Shown here: piece after piece, positions 1 to 12,821 of the stretch
Numbering within the stretch: position 1 is the first letter of the stretch
Layout of the letters: every line of letters starts with the position of its first letter
Position numbers and translations under genes: made by a program
NCBI GenBank assembly: GCA_012295275.1
Contig: CM022677.1
Span: forward strand, 24,648,264 to 24,678,975
Direction: 5' to 3'
Length of the DNA: 30,712 nt
From: Chrysomallon squamiferum
Taxonomy: Eukaryota; Mollusca; Gastropoda; Neomphalida; Peltospiridae
The notes under the pieces: generated by a model
What the model saw: the letters and a program-made list of their open reading frames with translations, nothing else
Told to the model about the DNA's origin: nothing
The model's database searches: none

Positions 1-110
1 CTGAAACTCTGTTTTCCATTCGATAGCTAGAGCTGGGGACGCGGTACAAACAAAGGAATAACTTTCCCCTGGGACTGCACTGCCCGGGCCTGTCATTTCT
101 ACATGCAAGC
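1..110 (-). CDS. Ig-like domain exon, 5' part (cut by window edge)
   Basis: Read on the minus strand, an acceptor (ttttccag at 111-118) opens a phase-1 exon that stays open for 36 codons to the window edge. It matches the first third of the other domain exons here: V-E-M-T-G-P-G near the start (compare V-Q-M-T-G in domain D of beta2), then S-Y-S-F-V-C at the B-strand cysteine position (residue 21), and T-E-F-Q where the others have x-F-Q-R. The rest, with the remaining five cysteines, lies to the left. It is too short to show up as a long ORF. Its upstream exon should lie to the right, but only 280 bp separate it from a plus-strand exon of the same family, and I see no signal-peptide exon there. 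It may be an orphan exon, or its gene may interleave with alpha. Confidence 0.7.
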
Positions 111-224
111 CTGGAAAATAGCGTTAGCAGTCATCTTGATAAGAGAAGGTGACTGTGAACACAATGACTTAATTTATATGTCCGAAGTGAAAAGGGATGG
201 AAAAAATGAAAAATACATGGACAA

Positions 225-259
<35 letters not shown>

Positions 260-318
260 ATGTCTTATGTAATGTCCTCAGAATAATACTTCTTCTTGCT
301 TTATTATTATTATTATTA

Positions 319-387
<69 letters not shown>

Positions 388-390
388 CAG
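111..390. other. Spacer between opposite-strand Ig-like exons
   Basis: It holds an (AAAT)n tract at about 226-260 and a (TTA)n tract at about 300-386 that runs to within a few bases of the alpha1 acceptor (attccag). No first exon with a signal peptide is visible on either strand. Confidence 0.6.
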
Positions 391-717
391 ATGCGCTTCT
401 TGTCATGAACGGAAAATTATACGCTGCAATCAAAATGAACTATACACTTTATTGTTCTGTTTCTGGCGCTGAAAGCAAATCCTCCTACACTCTGCAATTT
501 CAGAAATACGTAGACGGGGTCTATATCACTTTCTGTATGATACATAAATCGTGCAATCGTCACTTTAATATCAAAGGCTATACCTGCGCATGCGTAGATC
601 AAACTCGGACCTACTTGTATAAAATGACGATAGAAAGGGTGAAGGCAAGTGACTACAACGGATGGAGGTGCCAGCTTGGGAAAGATCTGAGCAACTTCTT
701 CAAGTTTGATGTTCCCT
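391..717 (+). CDS. Ig-like domain exon alpha1
   Basis: A 327-bp phase 1-1 exon between attccag and gtaaga. It encodes 108 whole residues with the full family pattern: NYTLYC (Cys21), F-Q-K near residue 37, Cys48 and Cys54, Y-T-C-A-C (Cys65, Cys67), the M-T-I strand, D-x3-W91-R-C93, and a closing strand F-K-F-D-V. Known Ig folds pair the B- and F-strand cysteines (here 21 and 93); the other four would form extra bonds, which is inference. It has no signal peptide, so it must be an internal exon of a gene starting further left. The closest relative in the window is exon V at the other end, on the opposite strand: both share N-G-K-x-Y-A near the start and T-F-C at the second cysteine. Confidence 0.82.
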
Positions 718-975
718 GTAAGATGTTTTGTCGTCCTAATTGCATCCTTAGAATAAAACTAGTCTGCCTCTTTCTCTACGGTTTACAATATCTATGTGAA
801 GGACTCGATTTTACAAGTCTATAATTAGTTATCATTGTCTGGCTCATTTTACTTTTATTTTCTGTTCTTTACACTCTTTCTCTTTTTTTTTTTTTTTTTA
901 TTATTATTAATATATATATATATTAGATAGAAAGATAGATAGATAGATAGGGATACAGGTGTTTCTCTTTTCTAG

Positions 976-1313
976 GGAAACCTGTGCAAATGGGAGGTCT
1001 ACCCAATCCTGTTCTGGGGAAGAATTATACGTTGTTTTGCATGGTCTATTCTATCGTAAGACTAAATAAACAGGTGATATTCATCAGGCGCAGTGGAGGT
1101 AAAGTTCATGGAATATGTTCCGTTGCACCAACCTGCTCGGTGAAATTTAGCGTTGTCAGCTACCACTGTGGATGCTTAAATATGGTAGGAGTGGAACGAA
1201 ATTTCAAATTGACAATAGAAAGTTTGTCGAGGGAAGATGAAAGTAAATGGCAGTGTAGAGTTGGAAAAGTGAACAGTTACATTTTAGGTAAAGATTTTGT
1301 TATCATCTTTTGA
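976..1313 (+). CDS. Ig-like domain exon alpha2, probably terminal
   Basis: Acceptor ttttctag at 968-975, phase 1. The domain has NYTLFC, the C-x5-C pair (ICSVAPTC), Y-H-C-G-C and K-W-Q-C. A phase-1 GTAAAG at 1288 would give a 312-bp exon, but that cuts off the last beta strand. Reading on adds G-K-D-F-V-I-I-F, which fits the closing strand of the sibling domains, and then TGA at 1311-1313. I therefore prefer a terminal exon, with splicing at 1288 as an alternative. The intron after alpha1 is only 258 bp and has a phase-1 boundary, so the two exons probably belong to one transcript. No AATAAA lies close behind the stop; a poly(T)-rich stretch follows. Confidence 0.75.
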
Positions 1314-1371
1314 GCATTATTGAAACTGCAAGGTGTAAATTGCTGTGTATTCAATTTTCAATCGTTTATTT

Positions 1372-1403
1372 ATTTTATTTTTTTTATTTTTTTATTTATT
1401 TTT

Positions 1404-1467
<64 letters not shown>

Positions 1468-1510
1468 TTTATTTTATTTATTTTTTTATTTATTTATTTA
1501 TTTATTTTTT

Positions 1511-1545
<35 letters not shown>
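1372..1545. repeat. Poly(T)-rich low-complexity block
   Basis: Runs of T broken by single A residues over about 170 bp, just after the alpha2 stop. All reading frames through it give Phe-rich translations, which are artefacts of the repeat. Confidence 0.9.
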
Positions 1546-2052
1546 TTATTCTTTGTGTTTTTTCATTTTGGCATTATTTTTTCAGAATTTCTTTGTTTCG
1601 TTTTTATATGTTTATTTTGATTAGATTTCATTTCTAAGAATTTTTCTAAATTATATTTGAATTTATGAAATACTGGTCACTTGAAACAGATGTTGTTTTG
1701 GTATATAGTTTCAGCCAGGGTAAAGTTTGGATCCTTCTGAACTGAATCATTTTATAAATTTTCCCAACTGATATTTTAGAACCAGCCTATCAATGAATAC
1801 CGTGAAAGAAAAACAGAATAAACAAACAAATAAACAAACAAACAAACAAACAAATAAATAAAACAAAATAAAACAAATAAATAAATAAATAAATAAATAG
1901 AAAGCAAAGAAACAAGACAGAAATATATTACGTACATGTCACATATTTACGTATCCTGTTGTCTTTTCAGTTGAATATCTTATTTTTCAAAAATGTTTAA
2001 CTTAACAGCATTAACGATATCTGTTATTATTACAAAATGTCTGATTTAAATA

Positions 2053-2073
2053 TGACGTCATTAACATCACGTG
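2053..2073. promoter_or_regulatory. CRE palindrome and E-box pair
   Basis: A perfect TGACGTCA (2053-2060) lies 7 bp before a perfect CACGTG (2068-2073). These are the consensus sites of CREB/ATF and of bHLH-type factors. They sit about 2.1 kb upstream of the beta1 start codon. Function is inference. Confidence 0.3.
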
Positions 2074-2900
2074 AAGTTTTGCATCAAATGATGACGCCGT
2101 ATTGAAAGAATATGACGATTCAGTGATCTTTTTTTTTTTTTTTTTTTTTTAATAATTTTAATGTTTTCATTTTTGGGTTTTAAATGTTCAGTGATTATGG
2201 ATAGCTGAACTAAACAACAACAACAAACAACAACAATAATAATAATAATAAATGAATGAATGAATATATATATATATATATATTAATAATTATGTATGTG
2301 AAAATGTTCTAATAATTTATTAAATGAAAATAAATCTAATGTAGTCAAATTAAGTTCACTTAATTTTATTTTATATTCTTTAATTTACTTTATTTTATTT
2401 GATGCATTTATTAGTTATAGCTTTAGTTTATCAAATGTTCTGTAAACAATACAGTTTAAAATAAATAGTTCAAAATGTTGCTGATACTTATTTTCTATTT
2501 TTAGATTTACGTTTTGTAAACAGCACACAAAAGAGAACGAAGAAAGAAATCGAAAAAAAAGAAAAGAGGCTGACAATAGTTCACTGAAAGAGTTTTTTTT
2601 TTTTTCTTTGATGTACTTTTTCTTTCATTTGAAAAAGATCGGGTGAAGTTTCTCTTCTTTTTTTTCATTAAAAAAAAATCAGAACTTTTATCTTGTTTGT
2701 CCTTTTACAAAAATAAATAAATTAATTAAAATAAGAATTAAAAAAAATAGAAAGAAAGAACGAAAAAAAAAAAAAAAAAAACGCGAAAAACACGAAAAGT
2801 TATGTCAGTTGCTATTTATAGCACAATGAAAAATAAAACATAAATTAAAAATTGTAAGTTAAAATACAGTTTCTACAATTACTAGTTAGATATTTCAACA

Positions 2901-2955
<55 letters not shown>

Positions 2956-3056
2956 TATGTCAAATTCCAGTAATATCCACCTATGATCACAAAAATTTCC
3001 AATAACAATAATATCCAAAGCATTGGTCATATTTATTTCTCGGTCGCGTAATTTCG

Positions 3057-3247
3057 TGACGTAAAATGATTATAGAATAGGACTTTTATTATAAAATTTC
3101 ATATTACGTCAAAGATCTAATGACGTGGTCCTATTTCATTTTTTTATCTCTAACGATTGGTTCACTGTGTTTTTTTGATTATTTTCATAATTTAATTTTA
3201 CTTACTTTTTATCATTTAAATTTTGGTTTTTGGTCCATATTACGTCA
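3057..3247. promoter_or_regulatory. Cluster of bZIP-type half-palindromes
   Basis: The same 8-mer TTACGTCA occurs three times in 190 bp (3104-3111, 3240-3247, and reversed as TGACGTAA at 3057-3064), with a TGACGTGG at 3121-3128. These are CRE/ATF-like sites. They lie about 1 kb upstream of the beta1 signal exon and outside the duplicated unit, so beta2 has no copy. Confidence 0.4.
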
Positions 3248-3494
3248 AAAGAGATAAATAATAAAAAATTTAAAAACTGTGTAAAACAAAAAAAAAAAAA
3301 AAAAAAAAAAAAAAAACAAAAAAAAAAATTAAATAATTAATGAAAAATTTGATTCAAATCATTAAAAAAAAAATATATATGTGTGTCTGTCTGTGTGTGT
3401 GTGTGTGTGTGTAAATTATCTGTACGTACTTAGAATGAATGTACAGGTTCAAGGATGTTAGAGTATCATTTGAAGAGACTGGAAATTAAAAATT

Positions 3495-4185
3495 TCTACA
3501 TCATAATGGTATTTCAGAGGAAAGAGTTAATTATGATTTATATCATTATAAAAATACATAAACCTAAACAAACGAGAATGTGAACACACGAACACATATA
3601 AAAATACATAAAAAAAAAAAAAAATAAATAAATTAATACACATATTCCATAAACAAAAACACACACACACACAAAACAAAACACACACACACACACACAC
3701 ACACATACATACACATAAGTGCTTAGATACATAGATATTTACATATACATACATACATAAAATATATCCATACATATATTATTAAACAACAGGCGTATAT
3801 TAAAAAATTGAAGAAAATAAAAAAATAAATAAAAAAAAAAAAAAAAAAAAAAAATAAAATAAAATCATTTTGACATTTATTATCTGAATTCACTGGATAA
3901 ATTTCAGAAATAATTTATAGCAACAAAAGGAAAAAAAAAAAAAAAAAAAAAACAACAAAAAAAAAAAAAAAAAAAAAAAAAACAAACAAAAAAAAAAAAA
4001 AAAAAAAAACAAAATAAATAAATAATAAAAAATATAAAATAAACGCACACTACAGTGAAATCGGAAATGCTGAGTATTCAAATATAGATCAACACAGTTT
4101 TGGTTTAATTTTTTGTTTTTTTTTTTTTTTCCCGCTTTAGTTCGGATAATTTCAAGTTAATGTTAGAAAAGAAAAAAATTACACA
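3495..4185 (+). promoter_or_regulatory. Upstream region of beta1 (duplicated before beta2)
   Basis: This matches 9135-9793. Shared blocks include gaggaaagagttaattatg, then tttattatctgaattcactg, and the last ~145 bp before the start codon. Between them lie CA, CATA and poly(A) repeats that differ in length between copies. The final conserved block, about 4040-4185, probably covers the core promoter and 5' UTR; an AATATAGA at 4082 could serve as a weak TATA element. No promoter can be proven from sequence alone. Confidence 0.5.
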
Positions 4186-4273
4186 ATGCTGAAAAAAACA
4201 TCTGAAAATGTTGTGCTAATAGGATTTCTGATAATATCTGCCATTTCTTCTGTGAACGGAATGTTAAACCGAA
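4186..4273 (+). CDS. beta1 exon 1: signal peptide
   Basis: ATG at 4186 opens a classic secretory leader: a basic start (M-L-K-K), a hydrophobic core (V-V-L-I-G-F-L-I-I-S-A-I), and small residues before a likely cleavage site near S-V-N-G. I end the exon at 4273 because the GT at 4274 (gtacta) is in phase 1, as every domain exon needs, and is conserved in the duplicate at 9882. It gives 88 bp in both copies. A better-looking AG-GTAAGT at 4381-4387 is also phase 1 here, but in beta2 a stop codon precedes the matching site. Joined to A1-B1-C1-D1, this gives an open frame of 472 residues. The leader implies the product is secreted. Confidence 0.7.
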
Positions 4274-4442
4274 GTACTATTATTTACTTGTATATCTGTG
4301 TGTATATATGTGTGTCAGTATGTAATTGTGTATATGTGTACATGAATATGTATGAATGGATATGTATGGGTATGTATATAGGTAAGTATGTAAACACATA
4401 CATATATATGCACACACACAATCTATTTTCTTCCTATTCTTA

Positions 4443-4479
<37 letters not shown>

Positions 4480-4578
4480 AAAAATTTATTTTTTCTTTTA
4501 TTCTTCTTTGTTTTAATTTTTAATGTGTTAAAAACAAAACTTACATCAACAAACTTTCAACTAATATTTCTCTTACAG

Positions 4579-4905
4579 TACTTTCTGTGGCTATGAACGG
4601 TCCGCCTAACGCCGTTCTGGGTCAGTCTTACTCTCTGTTCTGTTCTGTCGTTCCCGATGAACATATTTCTGCCAGTATTCATTTCCAAAGACAAGATGGA
4701 TTCTCGTTTTCGTCACAGTGCTTCGTACCACCATCTCGTTATAAAGCGATAGCTGAAGACGGCTACCAGTGTTCCTGCGTACATAACAAATCTGGACATT
4801 GGCTCTTCATGATGACCATTCAGGCGGTCAAACCTGAAGATAAAACGTCTTGGAAATGTCAGATAACACTCCATGAAAGCAACCTGTTCACATTCAATCT
4901 TTACA
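4579..4905 (+). CDS. beta1 domain A exon (one cysteine lost)
   Basis: A 327-bp phase 1-1 exon between tcttacag and gtaaca. It has Cys21 (S-Y-S-L-F-C; the usual NYT sequon is S-Y-S), F-Q-R at 35-37, Cys47, then Arg at 53 where the family has its third cysteine, the Y-Q-C-S-C pair at 64/66, and W91-K-C93. The duplicate A2 keeps Cys53, so beta1 has lost it, leaving an odd number of cysteines. By hand count A1 and A2 differ at about 26 bases, of which about 19 change the amino acid. The first 90 bp of the two exons are identical. It follows the signal exon by about 300 bp of TA/TG-rich and poly(T) intron. Confidence 0.85.
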
Positions 4906-5123
4906 GTAACAACTTTATTATTTTATATATGAGTGTCTCTATAATGTCTGAGTGTTTATATGTGCGTGTGTACCTATGTATGTATGTACAGATATATACA
5001 TACATACACTCATACATACATACATACATACATACATACATAGATACATACATACATACATAGAAACATACATGGATATATACAGTCGTACACATTAAAA
5101 AATAACTTAATACATTCTTCAAG

Positions 5124-5450
5124 GAGCATCTCTACAAATGCACGGACCTGCTAATGTAATTTTGGATCACAAATGTACCCTGTTTTGTACCGTTTCTTCT
5201 GAATACACCATCAAAACGAAAATCGATTTTCGAAGACTGTCCCAAAGATCTTTTGTTTCAATGTGCACCGTTGACTACAGATGTTCAGAGGTTTTCCAGA
5301 GAGGACAGTATCACTGTAGATGCAGACAGAACAGTGGAACGAACCCAGTGTACACACTGACAATTCCCAACGTCAAGGAAACAGACCACACCATGTGGAG
5401 ATGTGAAAGTGGACCGATTTACAGCAATCAAATCAAATTCAATATCTTCA
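5124..5450 (+). CDS. beta1 domain B exon
   Basis: A 327-bp phase 1-1 exon. Acceptor ttcttcaag at 5115-5123; donor gtacgc at 5451, weaker than gtaagt in the duplicate. It carries all six family cysteines plus an extra one just before the first (K-C-T-L-F-C, in place of N-Y-T-x-x-C), so seven in all. Other marks are M-C-T-V-D-Y-R-C, Y-H-C-R-C and M-W-R-C-E. The 218-bp intron before it is mostly (CATA)n. B1 and B2 differ mainly around the central C-x5-C loop. The extra cysteine could pair with another domain or with a second chain; that is inference. Confidence 0.85.
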
Positions 5451-5501
5451 GTACGCGATATGAAATCGTAATTAAAGTAACTAAAATAGCATCGACATAT
5501 A

Positions 5502-5640
5502 CAGGTAGATAGGTAGATAGATAGATTATATAGATAGATGATAGGTTGAAAGATAGGTAGGTAGATAGATATATTGATAGATAGATGGATACATAGATAT
5601 ATATAGATAGATACATAGAAATACAGAGAGAAATCGATAA
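5502..5640 (+). repeat. (GATA)n-type tract in B-C intron
   Basis: Imperfect GATA/GATG repeats inside the B1-C1 intron. The matching intron of beta2 has a longer pure GATA tract (about 11430-11548) and a CT tract that beta1 lacks. Confidence 0.85.
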
Positions 5641-5882
5641 TAATAATGTCATGTATTTACATATGCATAGTTAGATAACAGATATAGAAAACAAGTAAAT
5701 AGACAAACTGACATACTCATCAGATAAATGTATAGGTAAATAGATAAATAAAAAGAAAGAAGGAAAGACAGAGACCCAGAGCAGACAGATTAGTTAGAAA
5801 GACAGAAAGACAGATGGACAGTTAGACAGCTAGACGTTAACAGATAATTTGATATATGTGACACCTACCTCTGTTGTTACAG

Positions 5883-6209
5883 GTGTAACTGTGCAAATGT
5901 ATGGGCCACCTAATATTGTCCTGGGAATGAATTACACTTTCTACTGCTCCGTGAATCCTGCATCTAGAATGTCAGCTCCTCTGCAGTTTCAAAGAAACGA
6001 AGACGACGTCTTTATTCCACTGTGTGTGGTGTCTGCATCGTGGAAACAGGGGTTCCACTTAACACGATATCGTTGTGGTTGCGTAAACACCACCGCAGAC
6101 GTCAGAGTATATAGTATGACGATTGTAGGAGTCACTGTAAGCGATATCAAAAGTTGGAGATGTGAAGCAGAGCCCAGTATTAGCAATCCTTTCCGATTAA
6201 ACATTCACA
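5883..6209 (+). CDS. beta1 domain C exon (one cysteine lost)
   Basis: A 327-bp phase 1-1 exon between gttacag and gtaaga. Features are N-Y-T-F-Y-C21, L-Q-F-Q-R, Cys47, Trp at position 53 in place of the third cysteine, Y-R-C-G-C, and S-W-R-C. C2 in the duplicate keeps Cys53. The first half of the domain is nearly identical in the two copies. Most differences fall after residue 50, with a dense patch in the loop before the W-R-C strand (G-V-T-V-S-D-I-K against G-V-T-T-R-D-S-R). One N-x-T sequon precedes Cys21 and another follows the C-G-C pair (V-N-T-T). The domain is well formed apart from the missing cysteine. Confidence 0.85.
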
Positions 6210-6650
<441 letters not shown>

Positions 6651-7000
6651 GTGTGTCTGTTCTAATGACTGGTAAACCGATAGTGACTCTAGGATACAAA
6701 TACACTTTCTTCTGTCGTGTAACTCCCTCCAATCGTATAGACGCTCCGCTTCACTTTCAGAGGTATGAACTGGGCTCCTTTATTACGGTGTGCCTGGTGG
6801 ACACAAACTGCGTATCGACATTTCGTTTGGTCGGTTACGAATGTGGCTGCGTGCTCAAAGGTTCAGATCCAAGGTATTACTGGCTTGTAGTGCAGAAGTT
6901 GCAGAAAAAACATCAGAGAAGATGGCGCTGTCAGATGGGGCCTAGTTTTAGCAACCTGTTCAAGTTCACAGTTGCCGCTAAGTACATACCTCATAGATGA
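6651..7000 (+). CDS. beta1 domain D exon, read through to a stop
   Basis: Acceptor tttcactag, phase 1. The domain has K-Y-T-F-F-C, H-F-Q-R-Y, V-C-L-V-D-T-N-C, Y-E-C-G-C and R-W-R-C. At exactly 327 bp (6977/6978) the sequence reads g|ctaagt, where sibling exons have g|gtaagt or similar: the essential G of the donor is a C. Reading on adds a short tail, roughly A-A-K-Y-I-P-H-R, then TGA at 6998-7000. With the other exons this makes a 1419-bp frame (472 residues plus stop). I therefore call it the terminal exon, though a sequencing error at one base would turn it back into an internal exon. AATAAA motifs follow at about 7123 and 7265. Confidence 0.75.
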
Positions 7001-9134
<2,134 letters not shown>

Positions 9135-9281
9135 TCTTTACATTATAACAGTATTTGAGAGGAAAGAGTTAATTATGGTTTATATCATTATAAACTAACA
9201 TAAACACAAACAAACGAACATGTAAGCACAAACACATATTGAAATACATTAAAAACATAAATAAATAAATAACATACATAC

Positions 9282-9329
<48 letters not shown>

Positions 9330-9370
9330 CAAAAACACACACAACTCCATACATACATACATATTTAAAC

Positions 9371-9422
<52 letters not shown>

Positions 9423-9540
9423 AAAGCTGAGTCATATACTAAAAACAGTAGAAAAAAAAACTGAATACAGATAACAAATCATTTTGACATTTATTATCTG
9501 AATTCACTGGATAAATTTTTGAAATTATTTATAGCAACAA

Positions 9541-9585
<45 letters not shown>

Positions 9586-9793
9586 GAACGAACAAAACAT
9601 ATTAAAAAAGTAACAAAAAAAATAAATAAATAAATAAATAAATAAATATTAATAAAGGCACACTCCAGTGAAATCAGAAATGCTGAGGATTCAAATATAG
9701 ATCAACACAGTTTTGATTTTAGTTTTGTTTTTCTTTTTTCTGCTTACGTCGGATAATTTCAAATTACTGTTAGAAAAGAAAAAAAATTACACG
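9135..9793 (+). promoter_or_regulatory. Upstream region of beta2
   Basis: A second copy of 3495-4185. Unique blocks agree closely (for example gaggaaagagttaattatg), while TA and poly(A) tracts differ. The last ~140 bp before the ATG at 9794 are conserved with beta1, supporting a shared core promoter and 5' UTR. Confidence 0.5.
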
Positions 9794-9881
9794 ATGCTGA
9801 AAAAAACATGTGAAAAGTTTGTGCTAATAGGATTTCTGATAATATCTGCCATTTCTTCTGTGAACGGGATGTTAAATCAAA
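9794..9881 (+). CDS. beta2 exon 1: signal peptide
   Basis: It matches the beta1 leader with three or four changes: M-L-K-K-T-C-E-K in place of M-L-K-K-T-S-E-N, then the same hydrophobic core and S-V-N-G end. Length to the conserved phase-1 donor (gtacta at 9882) is again 88 bp. Downstream the frame soon hits a stop at 9953-9955, so a later donor cannot be used here; this is the main reason for choosing this donor in both copies. The leader implies secretion. Domain A2 follows after a 512-bp intron of TA and GATA repeats. Confidence 0.72.
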
Positions 9882-10170
9882 GTACTATTATTTTATTGTA
9901 TATATGTATGTCAGTATGTAATTGTGTATATGTCTATATGAATATATATATATGAATGGATATGTATGGGTATGTATAAAGGTAAGTATGTATGTGCATG
10001 TGTGTTTTTGTGTGTGTCTGTATCTATATATGCATGACTGTAAACACATATATTTTGTGTATTTGTATCTATATGTATAAGTCAATATATGTTTAGGTGT
10101 ATATACATGTATATAGATGTACATATAGAAACATACATACATACATAAATATATACGTACATACATATAT

Positions 10171-10330
<160 letters not shown>

Positions 10331-10393
10331 AGATAGATACACTAACACATACATCTTACATCAACAAACTTTTAACTAATATTTCTCTTACAG

Positions 10394-10720
10394 TACTTTC
10401 TGTGGCTATGAACGGTCCGCCTAACGCCGTTCTGGGTCAGTCTTACTCTCTGTTCTGTTCTGTCGTTCCCGATGAACATATTTTTGCCAATATTCATTTT
10501 CAAAGACAAGATGGATTCTCGTTTTCGTCAGCGTGTGTCGTGGAACCATCATGTTATAACATAATAGCTGAAGACGGCTACCAGTGTTCCTGCGTACATA
10601 ATCAACCTGGACATTGGCTCTTCATGATGACCATTCATGCGGTCAAGCCTGAAGATAAAACGTCTTGGAAATGTCAGATATCATTCCACACAAGCAACCT
10701 GTTCACATTCAATCTTTACA
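10394..10720 (+). CDS. beta2 domain A exon
   Basis: A 327-bp phase 1-1 exon (ttacag ... gtaaca). It has the complete set of six cysteines, including Cys53, which the beta1 copy has lost: A-C-V-V-E-P-S-C here against Q-C-F-V-P-P-S-R there. The first 90 bp are identical to A1, and so are long blocks around Y-Q-C-S-C and the M-M-T-I strand. Changes cluster around the C-x5-C loop and in the last strand (I-S-F-H-T against I-T-L-H-E). It sits between a GATA-rich intron and a 320-bp TA/CATA intron. Confidence 0.86.
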
Positions 10721-10814
10721 GTAACAACTTTATTGTTTTATATATGAGTGTGCGTGGGTGTGTCTGTGCGTTTGTCCGCATAACGTCTGTCTGTGAATAT
10801 GTGTTTACTATTCA

Positions 10815-10858
<44 letters not shown>

Positions 10859-11040
10859 TAGATAGATAGATATATATACACACACATACACACATATACA
10901 CACATATATACATATATATACACAAAACACATACACATACATAAGTTCATACATACATACATCAGTACATACATACATGCATACACACATACATACATAT
11001 TTGACTCACACATTAAAAAGAATTTAATACATTATTCTAG

Positions 11041-11367
11041 GAGCATCTCTACAAATGCACGGACCTCCTAATGTCATTTTGGATCACAAATGTACCCTGT
11101 TTTGTACCGTTTCTTCTGAATACACCATCAAAACGAAAACCGATTTTCGAAGACTTTCCCATGGATTTTTTATTTCAATATGCACTGTTGACCACAACTG
11201 TTCTGAATACTACCAGAGAGAACAGTATCACTGCGGATGTACACAGAACAGTGGAATGAACCCAGTGTACACGATGACAATTCCCAACGTCAAGGAAAAA
11301 GACCACACCATGTGGAGATGTGAAAGTGGATCGATTGTCAGCAATGAGATAAAATTCAATATCTTAA
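11041..11367 (+). CDS. beta2 domain B exon
   Basis: A 327-bp phase 1-1 exon with strong sites (attattctag and gtaagt). It shares with B1 the extra cysteine in K-C-T-L-F-C, giving seven cysteines. Other marks are I-C-T-V-D-H-N-C, Y-H-C-G-C, Y-T-M-T-I and M-W-R-C-E. It differs from B1 at about 19 residues, mostly in and around the central loop (S-H-G-F-F-I-S-I against S-Q-R-S-F-V-S-M) and in the stretch after W-R-C. The first 50 residues are almost the same in both copies. Confidence 0.86.
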
Positions 11368-12220
<853 letters not shown>

Positions 12221-12547
12221 ATGTAACTGTGAACATGTATGGGCCGCCTAATATTGTCCTGGGAATGAATTACACTTTCTACTGCTCCGTGAATCCTGCA
12301 TCTAGAATGTCAGCTCCTCTGCAGTTTCAAAGAAACGAGGACGACGTCTTTATTCCACTGTGTGTGGTGTATGCATCGTGCAAACAGGGGTTCCGCTTAA
12401 CACGATATCGTTGTGGTTGCGTAAACACCACCGCAGACGTCAGGCTATTTAGTATGACGATACTGGGAGTCACCACAAGAGACAGCAGAAGTTGGAGATG
12501 TGAAGCAGAGCCCAGTATTAGCAATCATTTACGATTTAACATTCACA
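12221..12547 (+). CDS. beta2 domain C exon
   Basis: A 327-bp phase 1-1 exon (atattacag ... gtaaga). All six cysteines are present, including Cys53 (Y-A-S-C), which is Trp in C1. N-Y-T-F-Y-C21, L-Q-F-Q-R, Y-R-C-G-C and S-W-R-C are intact. By hand count C1 and C2 differ at about 23 bases, about 16 of them amino-acid changing, nearly all in the second half. The A, B, C and D exons keep the same order in both genes, so the whole gene was copied as a block. Confidence 0.86.
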
Positions 12548-12821
12548 GTAAGATTTGTCAGAGATTTTCATCCGTTATAAGCGAAATGTTTTGAGTAACA
12601 TTTTCTTCTACTTCTTTCTTCTTCTTCTTCTTCTTCTTCTTCTTTTTTCTTTTACTTTTGCTCTTCTTATTATTATTATTTTATAAACAATTATTATTAT
12701 TATTTTTATTTTATAAACAAAGGAGGTAATATTTAAGAAAAATGTTTTTATAAGTTTATTTTATCTTATTTTATTTATTTATTTATTGAGTTTTGTTAGT
12801 TTGTTGTTGTTTTTTCACTAG

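Larger units (their letters stand above)
1314..3494. other. AT-rich intergenic DNA between alpha and beta1
   Basis: No exon of the family is visible on either strand. It holds a poly(T)-rich block (about 1372-1545), (AAAC/AAAT)n (about 1817-1900), (TA)n near 2265-2282, (ATA)n (about 2901-2953), poly(A) runs (for example 3290-3316), and a short (TG)n at 3381-3412. Patches of ordinary sequence carry bZIP-type motifs, listed separately. The duplicated beta unit begins at about 3495, so this stretch is not part of the duplication. Confidence 0.6.

Noticed and set aside
1310-1637. Phe-rich open frames that look like membrane proteins
   Set aside because: They are products of poly(T) with occasional A; there is no start context, conservation or ordinary sequence.
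4382-4387. Consensus donor GTAAGT after the beta1 leader
   Set aside because: It is in the right phase in beta1, but in beta2 the frame is stopped before the matching site. The conserved phase-1 gtacta at 4274 and 9882 works in both.
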